DNA of 64,000 nucleotides, from the NCBI RefSeq assembly GCF_014803895.1, contig NZ_JAAVAU010000003.1, positions 41,140-105,139 on the forward strand. Reading direction: 5' to 3'. The translations under genes and the position numbers were made by a program. The notes beneath the pieces are model-generated. The model ran no database searches. It saw only the letters and a program-made list of their open reading frames with translations, and was not told the origin of the DNA. Shown piece after piece: positions 24,383 to 33,022 of the stretch (position 1 is the first letter of the stretch; each line of letters opens with the position of its first letter). The DNA comes from Lactobacillus sp. (GTDB lineage Bacteria > Bacillota > Bacilli > Lactobacillales > Lactobacillaceae).

Positions 24383-26206
24383 ATGAAAATTAAAGGATCA
24401 CTCAATGGTTGGAAAGTGATCGTTGTTTTAGGCCTGATCACCCTACTTCTATTTCTAAAAAATAATCTTGCAATTGATGTTTTAGCAATAATAATTGGGT
24501 GTGTAGTCTATTTTGGTGTTGCTTTTTTTATTAAAGATAGAAGCCATCTCTCTGAACAAAAAGAGCGTTTAGATGAGGTTAGCCAACAACTTACCACTTT
24601 AAAAACTAATCAAAACCAACAGTTAAACAAAGTAGCTGATCAAGAAAATCAGTTAGTAGATCAATTAAGAAATCATCATTATAATTATGAATTTCCAAAT
24701 GATGAAGGATTGACATTTCAAACATATGAATTAACCAGTCATCATCAAAATGAAGTTTCAGTAATTAGAAAAGTTTTTGATAAAGACCAACGGTTACGTT
24801 ATCAATTGATTTACAATAAAAGGGGACAAATTCTGCAATATTGGCAATTTTTGACGCCAGATACTTATACAAAAGCAGATTTTCGTCAAACTCCACCGAA
24901 GTTTGATTATCATTCAAACTATGCTGGTGAATTGGACATTAATAATTTGCCCCCAATTGACACTGTTAATGCTCAATTACAATCAAAGGATTGGTATTAT
25001 CAGCAATTAAAGAATAAGGTACGCCACCAATTAGCTGTTATCAAAAATTTACAAAAACAAGATTCTAACTGGTTCTTGCGTAAAGATAAAGACGGTAGCT
25101 GGTTTAAAGATAGTATTGCCATTGATTCGTTGCTAACAGCGGAAAAGGTCGGTCGTCAATATTTTAATATCAAAAATGAGAATGATCTTTCTCGTAATAA
25201 TCTTCCTGGTCTGGCAAAGATTGATAAATTATATCAAAAGTTAAATATTCAGCTTGAACACTTAAATAAGTTAAGAAGAACTTCTTACAAAAAGTTAAAA
25301 GTTGATGTTCCCGAAAAAGTTGTTAACTTGACTGAACATGATTTATCCTCCTTAGGTAATAAATATGCCGATGAGGTTGCCAAATTAATGGTTGAAAAAA
25401 CGCTTCGTGAAATTGGTCAAAATAAATTTATTGGACATAATGTTGTCGTAGCATCGCCAAATGATAAAGATAAGAATAGTCCTGAAAGTAGTCAAATCGA
25501 TAATTTGGTAGTCTCTAATAAAGGAATTTTCTGTATTGAGACTGAAACCCGAATGATTACTTCTCAAACTTATAATGTAAATAATGGTTATCAAGAAATA
25601 AATAGCCAAATTACTAAACATAGGGATGCTATTGAACACGCTTTGAAGCAATCTCAAGATCCAGTAATTAAAAAGTTACTTGAAAAACCTGAGAGTAAAT
25701 ACTTAATCCATAATTTGATAGTATTTATTGGACGTACTTCTCAAAACTTTAGTTTTAAGAATAGTGATGTTTATACAGACCATGGAATTGAAGTTTTGAA
25801 GTTAGATGAGTTACAAAAGGTAATTTCTAATGGTGTAAATACTGTGATACCAATATCTTTAACTAATGAAGAGGTTAAAGCACTTGGACGTATTTTGATT
25901 GATGATACTAAAAACTTATCAATTATTGGACAGGCAGGTAATCTAGTCTTCTGGAATGGAGAGACTAGTGAGAAAAATATTGACTTTACTTTAAATCAAG
26001 TAATTGAGTTAACTAATCAATTAGAAATTATGAACGATTGTTTGGATCATTTAATTGAACTAAAGCATGAAATTTTTAATTTGAAAGTTCAACGGGATGC
26101 AATTGAAGAGTTAAAGCAAGTAGATGTTGGTTATGCCCAAGCTCGTCAGTATTTTGAAAAGCAATTAAGAGACCATGATAATAGTTTTACTGATGCTGTT
26201 ATTTAG
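24383..26206 (+). CDS. NERD-domain membrane protein with coiled coil
   Basis: The 607-residue protein has two N-terminal hydrophobic helices (about 10-27 and 31-50), a coiled-coil stretch (about 57-95), a middle domain of unknown type, and a C-terminal nuclease-related domain (NERD, about 315-470). The domain shows LGNKYADEVAKLMVEKTLRE and SQIDNLVVSNKGIFCIETET, the usual xxQIDxLVVxxxGIfxIExK pattern. The last catalytic-type residue, normally K, reads T or R here (IETETR), so nuclease activity is uncertain. A second helical segment closes the protein. A small membrane-protein gene follows by 11 bases, and two DUF1828-like genes lie after that. Confidence 0.8.
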   Translation: MKIKGSLNGWKVIVVLGLITLLLFLKNNLAIDVLAIIIGCVVYFGVAFFIKDRSHLSEQKERLDEVSQQLTTLKTNQNQQLNKVADQENQLVDQLRNHHYNYEFPNDEGLTFQTYELTSHHQNEVSVIRKVFDKDQRLRYQLIYNKRGQILQYWQFLTPDTYTKADFRQTPPKFDYHSNYAGELDINNLPPIDTVNAQLQSKDWYYQQLKNKVRHQLAVIKNLQKQDSNWFLRKDKDGSWFKDSIAIDSLLTAEKVGRQYFNIKNENDLSRNNLPGLAKIDKLYQKLNIQLEHLNKLRRTSYKKLKVDVPEKVVNLTEHDLSSLGNKYADEVAKLMVEKTLREIGQNKFIGHNVVVASPNDKDKNSPESSQIDNLVVSNKGIFCIETETRMITSQTYNVNNGYQEINSQITKHRDAIEHALKQSQDPVIKKLLEKPESKYLIHNLIVFIGRTSQNFSFKNSDVYTDHGIEVLKLDELQKVISNGVNTVIPISLTNEEVKALGRILIDDTKNLSIIGQAGNLVFWNGETSEKNIDFTLNQVIELTNQLEIMNDCLDHLIELKHEIFNLKVQRDAIEELKQVDVGYAQARQYFEKQLRDHDNSFTDAVI

Positions 26207-26217
26207 GAGGTGGGTCA

Positions 26218-26448
26218 ATGAATGATATTCAGAAGGCAGTGGAGAAATATTCAAAATTGCAAGTTCAAAAAGAAAAGATTATTAAAAAGACCCAGCCAGA
26301 AATTGATAGTGTTTCTAAAAAAGTTGCTAATGAAAAAGAACATTATCAGCAATTGCTCAAGGCGCAAGAGAACAGTCAATTTATTCCAATAATTGTTGGT
26401 CTCGTTGTAATGATTATTTTATTAATCTGCTTTAGTGGTATATTTTAA
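26218..26448 (+). CDS. Small coiled-coil protein with C-terminal membrane anchor
   Basis: This 76-residue protein has a charged, heptad-like first 50 residues and a C-terminal hydrophobic helix (FIPIIVGLVVMIILLICF). AGGAGGTGG precedes ATG 26218, and the gene begins 11 bases after the NERD-protein stop, so both are one operon. The matching topology (coiled coil plus membrane helix in both) suggests they could form a complex; this is inference. Confidence 0.75.
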   Translation: MNDIQKAVEKYSKLQVQKEKIIKKTQPEIDSVSKKVANEKEHYQQLLKAQENSQFIPIIVGLVVMIILLICFSGIF

Positions 26449-26475
26449 AAAGAAGAGCGAAAGCTCTTCTTTTGT
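26449..26475 (+). terminator. Terminator of the NERD operon
   Basis: AAAGAAGAGC, GAAA, GCTCTTCTTTT; it overlaps the end of the small gene. Confidence 0.85.
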
Positions 26476-26551
26476 GTTTATTGTGTAAATTTATGAGGAA
26501 AATGGCTATAATAAAGTATGAAAACTATTACAGAAGGAGCGGTGTTTTATA

Positions 26552-26944
26552 ATGGATCCATTAATTTCTTTATTAGAAAATTATTGGCGTGAAGAAGATA
26601 ATGATATTTTCTCACTGGAACCAACCGAAGGTGATGAATATATCGTTTATACAAATAGTATAGATGGTTTAGGTAATGGTATCAGTTTTTACTTGACACC
26701 ACATGCTAATAATACTTTTTCGTTAAATGATAGAGTTTTGACTGCTAATCATATTAATCAAAAAATTACTAATTTTGAGCGGATTAAGTTACCATCAGCT
26801 CGTTTAGCAGCTACATATGGTTTATTGCTTAATGAACGTGGTGAATTTGTTAATCAAGAGATTAAGGCTGATCAACTATCTACAGCACTTAATAATTTCG
26901 CAGAATTTTTATTGTGTGAAATAAATTTGGCTAAATCACTTTAG
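26552..26944 (+). CDS. Probable DUF1828-related protein, copy A
   Basis: A 130-residue soluble acidic protein. The layout (short helix, GNGISFYLTPHANNTFSLND beta segment, then YGLLLNERGEFVNQEIKADQ and a helical tail) parallels the next gene, whose DUF1828 signature is clearer. GAAGGAGCGG lies upstream of ATG 26552, and TATAAT (26507-26512) may be its -10 box. Function is unknown. Confidence 0.6.
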   Translation: MDPLISLLENYWREEDNDIFSLEPTEGDEYIVYTNSIDGLGNGISFYLTPHANNTFSLNDRVLTANHINQKITNFERIKLPSARLAATYGLLLNERGEFVNQEIKADQLSTALNNFAEFLLCEINLAKSL

Positions 26945-26956
26945 TATTTTGTTTTT

Positions 26957-26982
26957 AGTTCCGTTAATTCGGAACTTTTTTT
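26957..26982 (+). terminator. Terminator between the two DUF1828-like genes
   Basis: AGTTCCG, TTAATT-type loop, CGGAACT, then seven T. Confidence 0.85.
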
Positions 26983-26999
26983 GTAAAAGGACGAAAAAT

Positions 27000-27380
27000 A
27001 TGATGAGAGATATTGATGAAATTAAAAAGAAAAGCATAAATTGGGTAGCAAATAACCTTAATTTTATTGAAGCTGGCAACGCCATTGAGGTTGCAACACC
27101 GCTAATTGGGGCATACGGTGATAAAATTTATTGCTGGATTGAAAAAGTAGATGGTTATTGGCGTATTAGCGATGATGGTTACTTATTATTTAAATTAGAT
27201 CCAGCTCAAGAAGATCTTGACTTTTATGCGGATGCCGCAGATGTCGTGATTGGTTCGGGCTTTGAATTTGATGAAGAATCTGGTGAAATTTTTTGCGAAG
27301 TAGAAGATGAAGAGGAAATTCCCCAAGCTTTAAGTGATTTATCGCAATTACAAATTGCCTTGACTTACTTGAGAAGTTAA
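27000..27380 (+). CDS. DUF1828-like protein, copy B
   Basis: The 126-residue protein starts at ATG 27000, with AAAAGGA about eight bases upstream. Upstream in-frame starts fall inside the preceding terminator. IEVATPLIGAYGDKIYCWIE, WRISDDGYLLFKL and SGEIFCEVEDEEEIPQAL fit the DUF1828 pattern (I-x-x-TP..D-x-I...ltDdG..l..L). It resembles the preceding gene in length and block order, suggesting duplication and divergence. Function is unknown; related domains often occur near mobile or defence genes. Confidence 0.65.
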   Translation: MMRDIDEIKKKSINWVANNLNFIEAGNAIEVATPLIGAYGDKIYCWIEKVDGYWRISDDGYLLFKLDPAQEDLDFYADAADVVIGSGFEFDEESGEIFCEVEDEEEIPQALSDLSQLQIALTYLRS

Positions 27381-27493
27381 TCTAATTTTTTTAACATTTA
27401 TCTGTATCCTTATTACAAAGTATCATATAATAATTAGTGAAATTTTATATTAACAACAGTAGGATTTTTTGACGCCTACTTAGGAGATACAAG

Positions 27494-28387
27494 ATGATTA
27501 AAAAAATGAATTCAAATTTTAAAAAATTATTGATTATGTTAGGTGTTTCTGCGATTGCCACAGGTTTAGGTACTGGTGCAAATGTCGCTTATGCGGATTC
27601 TCCAAGTGATGATAAAAGTCAAGAATACGAAGAAGGTATGAAGGAACACCAAAATTTACAAGCTTATAATTATCCTTTGGTAGCAGCTGAATTGACTACT
27701 ACGAAGGGGCAATTACCATCAGCTCAAAGTGGTGTTGCTAACTGGAATAGTCTTCCCGCAGGAACTACTGCAACTTGGGATAAGCAACCCACTGTTGATC
27801 AAACAGGGAAGAGCTATGGGACTGTTATTGTAACTTTCCCTGATAAATCTGCTTCTGTAATTGCAGTCTATGTGACTGTTAATCCAGATGCCAGCTCCCA
27901 AAGTAGTTCCAGTGAAGAAGAAAAAGCTGCTCAATCTAGCGTTGATACTAATGAAGTAAAAGAAGCTACAGCAGATGCTCAAGAAAAAGTGGCAGCTAAA
28001 AATGAATCTGCAGCCAAGGCTACTTCTCAGACATCTGCTAAGAGTGCAACTGTTAATAATAGTGAGTCTGAAAACACAAATCAATCAAATAAGGAAAATT
28101 CTGCAGATAAAGCAGATAATGCAAATTCAACTAATGGTTCTGATAACAACAGCGATCAAGTAATTGTTAAGGATGTTAAGACTGAATATAATGAACCAGA
28201 TACTGCATCTACTAGTCAACAACCGACTACTAAAAGTTCACAAATTTCTAATACGGCGACTGAAAGTAATGCTGAATTGCCACAAACTCAAGCTAAGCAA
28301 TCCGGCGTAGCTTTAATTAGTGGTCTTGCAATGGCTATTGTTGGATTAGGTCTTGCTCTTATTAACAAGCTTAAATTTGAAAAATAA
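27494..28387 (+). CDS. Sortase-type surface protein with one Rib-like domain
   Basis: The 297-residue precursor has a signal peptide (MIKKMNSNFKK, hydrophobic core, cleavage likely after ANVAYA at residue 34). A single Rib-type domain (about 55-135) follows, with AELTTTKGQLPSAQSGVANW, PTVDQTGKSYGTVIVTFPDK and IAVYVTV. A long S/T/N/K/E-rich stalk runs to about 255. The C-terminus has LPQTQ, a hydrophobic segment and KLKFEK. The motif has Q where LPxTG has G, so covalent anchoring by the housekeeping sortase is uncertain. It probably acts in adhesion or as a wall-spanning coat protein. AGGAG precedes ATG 27494. The gene stands alone. Confidence 0.85.
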   Translation: MIKKMNSNFKKLLIMLGVSAIATGLGTGANVAYADSPSDDKSQEYEEGMKEHQNLQAYNYPLVAAELTTTKGQLPSAQSGVANWNSLPAGTTATWDKQPTVDQTGKSYGTVIVTFPDKSASVIAVYVTVNPDASSQSSSSEEEKAAQSSVDTNEVKEATADAQEKVAAKNESAAKATSQTSAKSATVNNSESENTNQSNKENSADKADNANSTNGSDNNSDQVIVKDVKTEYNEPDTASTSQQPTTKSSQISNTATESNAELPQTQAKQSGVALISGLAMAIVGLGLALINKLKFEK

Positions 28388-28407
28388 AACTGGAATTTTA
28401 GGTAAAA

Positions 28408-28439
28408 GAAAAAAGCTGTAGTGCAATACAGCTTTTTTA
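28408..28439. terminator. Bidirectional terminator
   Basis: AAAAAAGCTGTA, loop GTGCAA, TACAGCTTTTTT. It can serve the surface-protein gene (+) and the small gene on the - strand. Confidence 0.88.
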
Positions 28440-28454
28440 GTAACAAGTAAAATT

Positions 28455-28586
28455 TTACTTTTTATCGTCTTTTTTACTATCTTTTTCAGGTTCTTTTTTA
28501 CTCTTTTCTTTAGGATCGTCTGGAATAATTGCGAATCTATCGAGCATTTTTTCTAATTCATCATTTTTTTTAAAAGTTAACCCCAT
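28455..28586 (-). CDS. Small charged protein, SPJ_0845-like
   Basis: A 43-codon gene on the - strand reads MGLTFKKNDELEKMLDRFAI, then a lysine/aspartate-rich tail ending in DDKK. An AAAGGAAC ribosome site lies seven bases before its ATG (28586). The start resembles the SPJ_0845 family of small conserved proteins of lactic acid bacteria, as I recall it. The unusually clear ribosome site, plus a terminator at its 3' end, makes it a real gene despite its size. Function is unknown. Confidence 0.75.
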   Translation of the reverse strand: MGLTFKKNDELEKMLDRFAIIPDDPKEKSKKEPEKDSKKDDKK

Positions 28587-28681
28587 AATTAAAGTTCCTT
28601 TCTACTAACTAATTAAATCAATAATTGACTTAATTATAGAAGATTTTGGAAATTTTTGCAGTTAAGAAGTTAAATATTAAA

Positions 28682-29458
28682 ATGAAATTTAAAACTAGTG
28701 ATAACGTCGAACTTTTTTATACTGATACTCAAGAGGATAAACCTGCGATTTTATGTTTACCAGGCTTAGGAGGGTCACATGTTTTGTGGAATTTAGTAAT
28801 TGAGCGAATGCGTAATAAGTATCGCGTAATAGTTTTAGATCCACGTAATCAAGGACTCTCGCAAAGAACAAAAAAAGGGGAGCGTATTGCTCGTCATGCG
28901 ATAGATATCTATGAATTTTTGCAATTAATGGAATTAGATAATATTGTTGGTATTGGTAATTCAATGGGTGCTTCTACTTTGATGGCATATTTGAGCATCT
29001 ATCATGGAAAGAAATTTAAAGCGATGATTGACTTAGATCAGTCACCTAAAATGATTACAGATTCTTCTTGGCCCTATGGCTTTAAAAAATTAAGTTGGGA
29101 TAATTATCCTCAATATTTAGAAAATGAGTTAGGTCGAGCAACTTATATTCGTGTTGATCGAGAATTAGCTCGATTGGCTAAGAAGGAATATCAAAAATTT
29201 CCGTATATTCCAGCAGATAATTTTCAATTTTTTGCAGATCATGCTTTGCAGGATTGGCGGGATGTTTTAGCTGAATGTAGAATTCCATTTTTAATTTTAG
29301 CGGGTGATCATTCGCCATATTTTGACTATCACTTTGCTGAGGTGGTTGCAAAAACTAATCCTTTAATTAAGGCCGAAATAATAAAAGATTGTGGCCACAT
29401 CATTCAAGCAGAGCAACCTGACAAAATGGTGAGCGCAGTTGAAAATTTTGTTAATTAG
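28682..29458 (+). CDS. Alpha/beta-hydrolase fold protein
   Basis: The 258-residue enzyme begins MKFKTSDNVELFYTDTQE at ATG 28682; a TTG at 28646 is in frame but unsupported. The fold is clear from LCLPGLGGSHVLW (oxyanion region), VLDPRNQGLS, the nucleophile elbow GNSMGAS (Ser near residue 98), LILAGDHSPYF (acid), and DCGHIIQAEQP (catalytic His near residue 241). The substrate is unknown; 3-oxoadipate lactonase-like and esterase-like enzymes look similar. Its stop codon overlaps the stop of the convergent recombinase-like gene by four bases, and no terminator separates them. Confidence 0.85.
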   Translation: MKFKTSDNVELFYTDTQEDKPAILCLPGLGGSHVLWNLVIERMRNKYRVIVLDPRNQGLSQRTKKGERIARHAIDIYEFLQLMELDNIVGIGNSMGASTLMAYLSIYHGKKFKAMIDLDQSPKMITDSSWPYGFKKLSWDNYPQYLENELGRATYIRVDRELARLAKKEYQKFPYIPADNFQFFADHALQDWRDVLAECRIPFLILAGDHSPYFDYHFAEVVAKTNPLIKAEIIKDCGHIIQAEQPDKMVSAVENFVN

Positions 29459-30258
29459 AAAGTGGGATTGAATTTAATAAATGAAGCTTTAGAAGCCTGA
29501 TCACGGTAGTAAGTAATTGTTTTACGATTACAATCAATTAATTGAGTAAGATCATCGTCGGAGAGCGAAGAATCATTTACAAGGCGGTAAATATAACATA
29601 AACGTAGTTTTCCAGGAGTTAGATCAAGATTGAGGATCTCTCTGTCACCTAATATTCTTCTACTTAGAGAAGGAAGGGCGCTTAAAGGGCGTCCTTTTTT
29701 TGTATGAAAAATTAATGGAGGAACATTAGGAATGATCGGATCAGATAAAATTTCTAAATAGAGAGGGGTCTTGATTTTGTTACTAACATCAGGAACTTGT
29801 AAGCTTAGTAACTCTTCAGGTTTAAAACCATGCGCAATTAAAATTAGTAGTTTTTTGGTATCTTGATTAATTTTATCAGAAGCTACAATTTCATCTAAAT
29901 GATCGATCCAATCTAAACAAAAGCGAGGAGTACGGTCAAATGTGTGTCCTTTAATATCAGTTAACACATAATTAGGCATTAGTTGATGATCATAGAGAAA
30001 AGAAAAATATTTTTTTAGATGAGTAATATATTTGTTTAATGTTTGAACTGATCGATTTTCCTTGATTTCGAGATTAATCAAAAAACTTCGAATATCTTGT
30101 CCCGTTAATTCATCGAGAGTAGGAGCATGACTACTATTAGCTAAATAATAATTCCAAAAATAGTTTACGGATTGATTGATGGAGTGAACTGTTTGGGGAC
30201 GCAAGTGTCGAGTAGAACACCAATCATTAAAATTTTGGATGTATGGAAAGTTGTACAT
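29455..30258 (-). CDS. Tyrosine recombinase-like protein with degenerate active site
   Basis: The 267-residue protein has an N-terminal SAM-like core-binding domain (about 8-95, with SVQTLNKYITHLKKYFSFLY) and a catalytic-like domain. Box I reads AHGFKPEELLSL where active enzymes have tGlRisEllaL (Arg replaced by Lys146). Box II reads TPGKLRL instead of HxLRH (His replaced by Gly216, Arg219 kept). The region before the terminal tyrosine lacks the LGH motif (LIDCNRKTITYYRD; Tyr250 or Tyr251 may be the old nucleophile). It may therefore bind DNA without cutting it, like the XerD-like proteins of streptococci. A true XerD lies elsewhere in this window. It is transcribed after dedA but has its own promoter. 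Confidence 0.75.
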   Translation of the reverse strand: MYNFPYIQNFNDWCSTRHLRPQTVHSINQSVNYFWNYYLANSSHAPTLDELTGQDIRSFLINLEIKENRSVQTLNKYITHLKKYFSFLYDHQLMPNYVLTDIKGHTFDRTPRFCLDWIDHLDEIVASDKINQDTKKLLILIAHGFKPEELLSLQVPDVSNKIKTPLYLEILSDPIIPNVPPLIFHTKKGRPLSALPSLSRRILGDREILNLDLTPGKLRLCYIYRLVNDSSLSDDDLTQLIDCNRKTITYYRDQASKASFIKFNPTF

Positions 30259-30304
30259 ATTTTCTCCTTTTTAACAATCATATAAGTGTTACTTTAACAA
30301 AAAT

Positions 30305-30313
30305 ATTATAACA
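30305..30313 (-). promoter_or_regulatory. Extended -10 promoter of the recombinase-like gene
   Basis: On the - strand TGTTATAAT matches an extended -10 element about 47 bases before the gene. Confidence 0.55.
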
Positions 30314-30344
30314 AAAAAATAGTGTTTCTGCATAGCAGAAACAC
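30312..30344 (-). terminator. Terminator of dedA
   Basis: Read on the - strand: GTGTTTCTGC, TAT, GCAGAAACAC, then TATTTTTTT. Confidence 0.85.
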
Positions 30345-30355
30345 AGTCACCACAA

Positions 30356-30967
30356 CTACTTTTTAATACGAGATTTATACCACTTATATCCAAAGTAGAT
30401 TAAAGCAAGTAAAATTATTATTATAATTACCAAAGTATAATCATCAAAGATTTTTACAACTAGATGCCAATTTTTGCCTGTGTAGAACCCTAATCCAACC
30501 AACACCATATTCCAAATTAAACTTCCTATGGTAGTCAGAGTTAAAAATTTTACCCAACCAACATGAGCAATTCCTGCTGGAATAGAAACTAAACTTCTAA
30601 CTACTGGAATGCAACGGCCATATAAAATAGCACTTACCCCATATTTATCGAACCAATTAATTGCTTTTTGTGCATCATCTTTTTTGAAACCTAATATTTT
30701 AAAAATTTTTGTATCTAATAGTTTTTCCAAACGAGAGAGGGTTAAGTTGCGACTAATTGAAAATAAAATGATTGCTCCAATGATTGAACCTAAAGTAGAA
30801 GCTAAAATTACTCCGATAAGAGTTAGAGAAGTCTTAGTTACTAAAAAACCACCTAATGTTAAGACAACCTCCGATGGAATCGGAGGAAAAATATTTTCTA
30901 CTGTAATTAGAAAAATAATTGCGAAATACCCAAATTGTTCAATTAATCCAGTTAGCCAAGTTGTCAT
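30356..30967 (-). CDS. DedA family membrane protein (VTT domain)
   Basis: The 203-residue protein has five or six hydrophobic segments and the DedA signature ENIFPPIPSEVVLTLGGFL (about 23-41), followed by YGRCIPVVRSLVSIPAGIAH (about 116-135). Members are membrane proteins, some of them lipid-carrier or undecaprenyl-phosphate flippases, needed for envelope integrity. It is divergent from uvrC and ends in its own terminator. Confidence 0.9.
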   Translation of the reverse strand: MTTWLTGLIEQFGYFAIIFLITVENIFPPIPSEVVLTLGGFLVTKTSLTLIGVILASTLGSIIGAIILFSISRNLTLSRLEKLLDTKIFKILGFKKDDAQKAINWFDKYGVSAILYGRCIPVVRSLVSIPAGIAHVGWVKFLTLTTIGSLIWNMVLVGLGFYTGKNWHLVVKIFDDYTLVIIIIILLALIYFGYKWYKSRIKK

Positions 30968-31126
30968 TGTTTATTTTTACCTTAATTCAACCTTTCTTAA
31001 TAGATGATAATTCTATTCTAATTAATTAAACTTCTTTGGTAAACCTAAAAGCTAAGCTCTTAAAAACAAAAATCTCTCTAACCATGGTAAACTAATCTGT
31101 TGGAAAATATTTTATATAGGAAGAAG

Positions 31127-32941
31127 ATGAAAGTTTTGGCAACCGATCATATTGAAAATAAATTAAAACTTTTACCAAGCAAACCTGGTTGCTACTTAAT
31201 GAAAGACATCAATGGGAATGTTATCTATGTTGGAAAATCTAAAAATTTAAAAAATCGTGTTCGTTCTTACTTTAAAAGTAAACAAATAGGTCGAAGAGCA
31301 GAACTTGTCAAAGAAATTCGAGATTTTGATATAATTACTGTTTCTTCTGATAAGGAATCTTTTTTACTTGAAATTACCTTAATTAAAAAGTATCAACCTT
31401 ACTATAATGTTCAACTTAAGCAAGGTACAGGATACCCATATATCGAAATAACAAATGAACGTGATCCAGAAACTAAGTTAACTTCAATCATCAAAAAAGA
31501 TGGTGGATATTATTTTGGGCCATATCCAAATGTATATGCAGCTCAAGCAACTTTAAAATTCATTCAAAAAGTTTGGCCTCTCAGACGCTGCCATGGTCAT
31601 CAAGGGCGTCCGTGTCTTTACTATCATATGGGACAATGCTTAGGTGCATGTTTTAAAGAAATTCCAAAAGCGGAATATGATGCACAGATTAAAAAAATCA
31701 AGAGTTTTTTAAATGGGGACATTACGCAAGCTAAGCAAGATTTAACTAAACAAATGATGCAAGCGTCTGAACATCTAGAATTTGAACGTGCAGCAGAAGT
31801 TAGAGATCAACTAAAGTATATTGAACAAACTGTTGAAAAACAAAAAATTATTTCTAATGATCATACTCAAAGAGATATTTTTAATTTTTATGTTGATAAA
31901 TCATGGATTTCCATTCAAATTTTCTTTTTACGTCAAGCTAAGTTACTTAGAAGAGAAACACGAATGTTTCCCTTAACAGATATAACTGATCCTGAAGATG
32001 AATTTATTTCATTTATTGCACAATTTTATAATCAAAAAAATCGTGTTTTACCTAAAGAAGTACTAGTTCCAGTAGGAATTGACAATGAGGCATTAAGTGA
32101 AGTCTTAAAAGTTCCGGTTAGAACACCTCAAAGAGGCCAAAAGAAGTCACTTCTTAATATGGCTAAGGAAAATGCAAAATTGAAATTGGATGAAAAATTT
32201 CGGTTACTAGAACTTGGAAATAGAAAAACTGAAGGCGCACAAAAAGAAATTTTTGCTGCTCTTAATTTACCTTATGGACATCGAATTGAAAGTTTTGACC
32301 ATTCGCATATTCAAGGAATTGATCCTGTTTCTGCATTGGTTGTATTCACAGATGGGAAACCAGACAAAAAAGAATATCGGAAGTATAAATTAAAGGGTGA
32401 AGTTGAACATCAGAATGGGGCTGACGAAGTAGGGAATACACGGGAAGTTGTTCGTCGACGTTATAGTCGTTTGTTAAAAGAACATAAAAGATTACCCGAT
32501 TTAATTTTGATGGATGGTGGTCAAATTCAAGTTGAAGCTTGCTTAGATGTTTTAAGGAACGAACTAGGTGTTGATATTCCCGTTGCAGGAATGGTTAAAG
32601 ATGATCATCATCGAACTAATCACTTGCTTTTTGGTGATCCTACTAAAGGCAAGGAATTAACTTTAATCCCGATGAATCCAAAATCTGAAGGTTTTTATCT
32701 TATGACCAGAATACAGGACGAAGTCCATCGCTTTGCAATTACTTTTCACCGTAAGACGCATACAAAAAATGCTCTTTCAAGCAAGTTAGATGAAATTAAA
32801 GGGATTGGACCAAAATCTCGTAATAAACTACTTCGTCAATTTGGTTCTCTAAAGAAAATTAAAGAAGCTTCAGTTGATGATTTAAGGAGAGCTGGGTTAA
32901 CTTTACCACAAGCCCAAACAGTAAAATTATCATTATCATAA
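31127..32941 (+). CDS. uvrC: UvrABC excinuclease subunit C
   Basis: The 604-residue protein makes both incisions in nucleotide excision repair. The GIY-YIG domain is at the start (PSKPGCYLMKD, VIYVGKSKNLKNRVRSYF, residues ~15-45). A zinc/iron cysteine cluster (CHGHQGRPCLYYHMGQCLGAC, about 160-180), a UVR helix pair, the RNase H-like domain (SFDHSHIQGIDPVSALVVF) and a C-terminal HhH segment (LDEIKGIGPKSRNKLLRQFG) follow. I take ATG 31127; an in-frame TTG at 31100 would add nine residues but has no ribosome site. It is followed by obg with its own promoter. Confidence 0.97.
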   Translation: MKVLATDHIENKLKLLPSKPGCYLMKDINGNVIYVGKSKNLKNRVRSYFKSKQIGRRAELVKEIRDFDIITVSSDKESFLLEITLIKKYQPYYNVQLKQGTGYPYIEITNERDPETKLTSIIKKDGGYYFGPYPNVYAAQATLKFIQKVWPLRRCHGHQGRPCLYYHMGQCLGACFKEIPKAEYDAQIKKIKSFLNGDITQAKQDLTKQMMQASEHLEFERAAEVRDQLKYIEQTVEKQKIISNDHTQRDIFNFYVDKSWISIQIFFLRQAKLLRRETRMFPLTDITDPEDEFISFIAQFYNQKNRVLPKEVLVPVGIDNEALSEVLKVPVRTPQRGQKKSLLNMAKENAKLKLDEKFRLLELGNRKTEGAQKEIFAALNLPYGHRIESFDHSHIQGIDPVSALVVFTDGKPDKKEYRKYKLKGEVEHQNGADEVGNTREVVRRRYSRLLKEHKRLPDLILMDGGQIQVEACLDVLRNELGVDIPVAGMVKDDHHRTNHLLFGDPTKGKELTLIPMNPKSEGFYLMTRIQDEVHRFAITFHRKTHTKNALSSKLDEIKGIGPKSRNKLLRQFGSLKKIKEASVDDLRRAGLTLPQAQTVKLSLS

Positions 32942-32977
32942 ATTTATGATATCTAAATCTTGTTAAGGCATTTGATG

Positions 32978-32986
32978 TGGTATTAT
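32978..32986 (+). promoter_or_regulatory. Extended -10 promoter of obg
   Basis: TGGTATTAT 37 bases before the obg start; TTGTTA at 32960-32965 is a possible -35 with a short 15-bp spacer. Confidence 0.55.
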
Positions 32987-33022
32987 AGAAAAGACATCTC
33001 TTATACAAAGAGGAGGGAAAAT

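Noticed and set aside
26949..26999. Longer N-terminus for the second DUF1828-like protein
   Set aside because: It overlaps a terminator; ATG 27000 follows AAAAGGA.
32960..33022. Longer N-terminus for obg
   Set aside because: It covers the promoter and ribosome site; the conserved Obg start MFVDQ lies at 33023.
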